Part shown: piece by piece, positions 61,301 to 64,000 of the stretch | Layout: each line of letters starts with the position of its first letter | Position numbering within the stretch: the first letter of the stretch is position 1 | Source of the DNA: Salinimicrobium sp. TH3 | Lineage (GTDB): Bacteria > Bacteroidota > Bacteroidia > Flavobacteriales > Flavobacteriaceae | Direction of reading: 5' to 3' | NCBI RefSeq assembly: GCF_026676115.1 | Contig: NZ_JAPONB010000001.1 | Location: 620,001 to 684,000 of the forward strand | Length of the DNA: 64,000 nucleotides | The notes under the pieces: generated by a model | What the model was told of the DNA's origin: nothing | Databases searched by the model: none | Seen by the model: only the letters and a program-made list of their open reading frames with translations | Translations under genes and position numbers: made by a program

Positions 61301-62089
61301 TTATTTCAGGTCAAGAGGGATATGGCAAACCGGGATGGGTTCCATCTTATGTTTGTTAGCCCTATGGCGCATCTTATAGATCCTGAAAACTTCCTGCTGG
61401 CGTCCTGAAAAATCTTGTTCGGTTTTTCCTGTTTCAGCTTCCTTCATGGCCCATTCAAGCTCGTCATAACTGGCGCCAATTTGATCTTCATCACTTCTGC
61501 TATCGCCAAAAAGACCATCGGTAGGTGCGGCAATTACTATGCTTTCTATCACATCCAGTTCTTTGGCGATTTCGTAAACTTCACTCTTCATAAGATCGGC
61601 AAGAGGGCTAAGATCCACTCCGCCGTCACCATATTTGGTAAAAAAACCTACTCCAAAATCTTCTACTTTGTTGCCTGTGCCAGCTACTAGGTAGTTATGG
61701 AGTCCGGCAAAATAATAAAGGGTTGTCATTCGTAATCTTGCACGCACGTTTGCCATGGTAAGATGCAGCTTGGGACTTTCTTCTACCAGTGGTACGGTGT
61801 TGCTAAATGTGTCGAAGGTTTGAGTAAGATCCACCTGTACATCGGTCACATTCGAAAACTTCTTTTTTAAATGAGTGATATGTTCCTGGGCACGGGTGAC
61901 CTGCTCGAGTGACTGGTGGATAGGGAGTTCTACGCAAAGAGTCCTCATTCCTGTTTTAGCGCAAAGTGCAGAAACAACAGCCGAATCCACGCCACCACTA
62001 ACACCAACCACAAAGCCATTCATTTTAGCGTTAGCAGCATAATCTTTTAGCCAGTTTGTGATGTGGTCAATTACTTGTTTAGTTTTCAT
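61301..62089 (-). CDS. nadE: NAD synthetase
   Basis: This 262-residue NadE makes NAD from deamido-NAD, ATP and, in this short form, ammonia. It has the ATP-pyrophosphatase loop VGVSGGVDSAVVSALC (near residue 28), GTGNKVEDFGVGFFTKYGDGG, broken in the usual binding loop, and DLSPLADLMKSEVY. No glutaminase domain is present. It is divergent from gldB. Confidence 0.95.
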   Translation of the reverse strand: MKTKQVIDHITNWLKDYAANAKMNGFVVGVSGGVDSAVVSALCAKTGMRTLCVELPIHQSLEQVTRAQEHITHLKKKFSNVTDVQVDLTQTFDTFSNTVPLVEESPKLHLTMANVRARLRMTTLYYFAGLHNYLVAGTGNKVEDFGVGFFTKYGDGGVDLSPLADLMKSEVYEIAKELDVIESIVIAAPTDGLFGDSRSDEDQIGASYDELEWAMKEAETGKTEQDFSGRQQEVFRIYKMRHRANKHKMEPIPVCHIPLDLK

Positions 62090-62193
62090 AATAGTTGGTG
62101 AGTTTGTGCCGGAAATAATATCTTTGTTAACAAATATACTTTTTCGGTCAAGTTTCCCGAAATAGCGCGCGTTAAACCATTCTTAATTTGCTC

Positions 62194-63153
62194 ATGCTAA
62201 AAAAAATATTTCTTATCTGTCTGGTTGCCACTTTGTTTTCTTGTGCCGAAGATGATAGGAGGGAAGAGGAAATTGCAAATATCGCGGTGGAACTGGATGT
62301 TCAAAGATTTGATCAACGTTTTGCACGTGCAACGGCCGATAGTCTTCCTGCTCTAAAAAGGGATTTTTCGTTCCTCTTTCCGCGGCAGTACCCTGATATT
62401 CTTTGGGTGGAAAAAATGAATGATACCATTCAGCTGGAATTGAACAAAGCTGTGGCTAATGAATTTCCTAGTCTTAAGAAGACTGAGCAGGATCTTGAAA
62501 GTCTTTTTCAGCATATAAAGTATTATTTTCCGGAGCGCAAAATCCCCAAAGTGATTACCCTTACCAGTGATGTTGATTATCGAAACCAGGTTGTATGGGC
62601 CGATTCGCTGCTATTAGTGGCCCTTGACACCTATTTGGGCATGGATCATCCACTATATGCGGGCGTGCAGGATTACATCAAAAAGGAAATGCGTAAAGAG
62701 CAAATTTCTGTTGATGCTGCCGAGGCCTTTGCACAAACCGTGGTACCGCGACCAGGTTCCCGGGATTTCCTTGCGCACATGATCTACTATGGAAAGATCC
62801 TTTACCTAAAAGACCTGTTGGTTCCTTTTAAGACCGATGCACAAAAAATGACATTTTTGCCCGAAGAAATGGCTTGGGCAGAAGCCAATGAAGACCAGGT
62901 TTGGAGGTATTTTGTGGAGCGGGAATTGCTCTATTCCTCAGATTCAGACCTGTATACGAGATTCCTTTATCCTGCACCTTTTTCAAAATTTTACCTGGAA
63001 CTGGATGCCGAAGCTCCGCCGCGTCTTGGACAATTCATAGGCTGGCAAATTGTAAAGCAATACATGGAAAAAAATGATGTTTCTGTAGAAGAGATGGTAC
63101 AGAAAGATGGAGGAACAATTTTTAAACAATCAAATTATAAACCACAGAAGTAA
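62194..63153 (+). CDS. gldB: Gliding motility lipoprotein GldB
   Basis: This 319-residue lipoprotein starts at the ATG at 62194 (MLKKIFLICLVATLFSC, Cys17); a TTG two codons upstream is a less likely start. The sequence, with DVQRFDQRFA, DFSFLFPRQYPDILW, VDYRNQVVW and GQFIGWQIVKQYMEKN, matches GldB of Flavobacterium as I recall it. GldB is needed for gliding and type IX secretion in that group. gldC follows with a one-base overlap. A TTAATTTG box ends four bases before the ATG. Confidence 0.88.
   Translation: MLKKIFLICLVATLFSCAEDDRREEEIANIAVELDVQRFDQRFARATADSLPALKRDFSFLFPRQYPDILWVEKMNDTIQLELNKAVANEFPSLKKTEQDLESLFQHIKYYFPERKIPKVITLTSDVDYRNQVVWADSLLLVALDTYLGMDHPLYAGVQDYIKKEMRKEQISVDAAEAFAQTVVPRPGSRDFLAHMIYYGKILYLKDLLVPFKTDAQKMTFLPEEMAWAEANEDQVWRYFVERELLYSSDSDLYTRFLYPAPFSKFYLELDAEAPPRLGQFIGWQIVKQYMEKNDVSVEEMVQKDGGTIFKQSNYKPQK
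62843..62859. repeat. Palindromic core inside gldB
   Basis: AAAAAATGACATTTTTG within coding DNA. Here it encodes KMTFL, a different frame from the KNAIF and KNVIF copies. Confidence 0.7.
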
Positions 63154-63491
63154 TGGCAATAGCAAAAACATCGAACATCAATATTAAAGTCTCACTGGAT
63201 GAAAATCGTGTTCCGGAAGAACTTCATTGGAGCGCAGAAGACGGAGGGGTGGAACATCAAGAAGCGAAGGCCATGATGCTGTCCATGTGGGATCCACAGC
63301 AAAAGGAAACTTTAAAGATCGATCTATGGACCAAGGATATGCCTCTGGATGACATGAAAATGTTTTTCCACCAAACCCTGGTTACTATGAGTGATACTTT
63401 TTATCGCGCTACTCAAGATGAAAAAATGAGGGATACGATGAAGGATTTTTGTGAATTCTTTGCAGATAAAATGGAATTGAAGAAAGAGTGA
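63153..63491 (+). CDS. gldC: Gliding motility protein GldC
   Basis: This 112-residue soluble protein matches GldC: MAIAKTSNINIKVSLDENRV (split), PEELHWSAEDGG, LWTKDMPLDDMKMFFHQTL, DTMKDFCEFFADKM. In Flavobacterium johnsoniae gldB and gldC are adjacent in this order, and GldC improves but is not strictly required for gliding. The start codon shares one base with the gldB stop. Confidence 0.92.
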   Translation: MAIAKTSNINIKVSLDENRVPEELHWSAEDGGVEHQEAKAMMLSMWDPQQKETLKIDLWTKDMPLDDMKMFFHQTLVTMSDTFYRATQDEKMRDTMKDFCEFFADKMELKKE

Positions 63492-63495
63492 AAAA

Positions 63496-63530
63496 GTGGT
63501 CAGTATTCAGTGGTCAGTGATCAGTAAGTT
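63496..63530. repeat. Heptanucleotide array (unit GTGGTCA)
   Basis: GTGGTCA, GTATTCA, GTGGTCA, GTGATCA, GTAAGTT in 7-base phase, directly after gldC. The reverse complement of the unit is TGACCAC, as at 4771 and 51183. Confidence 0.85.
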
Positions 63531-63591
63531 TAGCCATCCTTTTACGTGCGGCTCAAAAGTATTTGTGGGTTGGTGGCTGCAAAGATCTTCT

Positions 63592-63855
63592 AAAAAGGCA
63601 TTTTTGAAGCTTATTTCTGCGGTAGAAGCGACCAAATTCTGATGTAATAAAGTGATTTTGGCTAACATTCGTGCATTCGTGGCTGAAAAACTTACCTCTC
63701 AAAAAGGGTTTTTTGGCAACTATTTCTGCGGAAAAATACGAAGCAATGAATTTTGAGCCGGTAAGAAAATGGTTCGGTTAATCAAGATAATATTCGTGAA
63801 TTCATAGCCAAGGCTTACCTTTCAGAAAGGGAATTTTTGACAGTTATTTCTGCGG
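63592..63855. repeat. Three degenerate copies of the engB 3' end
   Basis: TATTTCTGCGG occurs at 63612, 63721 and 63845. Each is preceded by an AAAAGG...TTTTTGA-type segment and flanked by ATTCGTG-like stretches (63661-63690, 63792-63810). Read on the minus strand each copy ends PQK followed by a stop, like EngB itself. These are decayed tandem duplications of 109 and 124 bases filling the gap between gldC and engB. No other gene is seen here. Confidence 0.7.
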
Positions 63856-64000
63856 AAGAAGATTGTCATTGATGTTCTGGATATAATTTAGAACATCTTC
63901 ACTCCCCATTCCGTTTGCCGAAGAGGTGACAAAAAACTGGGGCATTTCTGTCCAGGTTTTTAGCATCTCTGCCTGGTAGTCATTAATATTTCTTTCCAAA
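63844..64000 (-). CDS. engB: Ribosome biogenesis GTP-binding protein EngB/YihA (C-terminal part)
   Basis: The minus-strand frame is open from the window edge to a TAA at 63846-63844, giving 51 residues. It contains WTEMPQFFVTSSANGMGSED and VLNYIQNIND, the G5 region (TSSxxxxG) and final helix of the EngB GTPase. EngB assists assembly of the large ribosomal subunit. The N-terminal part lies outside the window. Confidence 0.85.
   Translation of the reverse strand, partial: LERNINDYQAEMLKTWTEMPQFFVTSSANGMGSEDVLNYIQNINDNLLPQK

Noticed and set aside
1-64000. Insertion sequences, integrases, tRNA or rRNA genes
   Set aside because: No transposase or recombinase reading frame and no tRNA cloverleaf or rRNA sequence was recognised by reading. 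A tRNAscan or ISfinder search was not possible.

Overview
This window comes from the chromosome of a member of the Bacteroidetes, almost certainly a marine or soil Flavobacteriaceae. The evidence is the gliding genes gldA, gldB and gldC, a SusC/SusD polysaccharide utilisation locus (PUL), promoters of the TTG-N18-21-TAnnTTTG type, many MKK...LxxC lipoproteins, and a DnaG primase without zinc ligands. I see no rRNA, tRNA, CRISPR array, prophage or insertion sequence.

Layout. 0-10.7 kb holds housekeeping and envelope genes: a TPR lipoprotein, a TIKI/TraB-like protein, UspA, a D-2-hydroxyacid dehydrogenase, an acyl-CoA dehydrogenase, an SDR, a PAP2 phosphatase, and metK with a probable SAM-II riboswitch. 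10.7-15.7 kb holds the methionine operon metY-metX-hom-osmC. It is preceded by two consecutive small ORFs very rich in Met and Cys codons, each followed by an intrinsic terminator. 15.7-18.6 kb holds a PagL-like outer-membrane enzyme, a DUF2807 lipoprotein and gldA. 18.7-22.8 kb holds the phenylalanine/tyrosine operon (pheA, aminotransferase, tyrA, DAHP synthase fused to chorismate mutase). It is preceded by a small ORF with a Trp-Tyr-Tyr-Phe-Tyr-Phe-Tyr run and a terminator. 23-30 kb holds rsgA-dtd-mazG-like-aroA, queA, rlmN and a polyprenyl synthase.

30-56 kb is a large PUL. It contains a membrane sensor-regulator, SusC, SusD, a double-LamG surface lipoprotein, two GH144-like enzymes, two GH43-like enzymes with discoidin and FnIII modules, GH3, two alpha/beta hydrolases, an S1 sulfatase, a lipoprotein formylglycine-generating enzyme and a GH2. 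The target is probably a beta-glucose-containing, sulfated and perhaps acylated polysaccharide. 56-64 kb holds an ECF sigma factor with a membrane partner and a barrel protein, then dnaG, a response regulator with an altered phosphorylation site, nadE, gldB, gldC and the 3' end of engB.

The strongest result is RNA-based control of amino-acid synthesis by leader-peptide attenuation. There are two tandem Met/Cys leaders and one aromatic leader. In all three, a segment inside the leader ORF just after the diagnostic codons is complementary to the left arm of the terminator, which is the expected antiterminator. A second layer of interest is repetitive DNA: several intergenic gaps are filled by degenerate tandem arrays that always have a period of 7 bases but different unit sequences, and a palindrome with core AAAATGNCATTTT recurs in intergenic and coding DNA.
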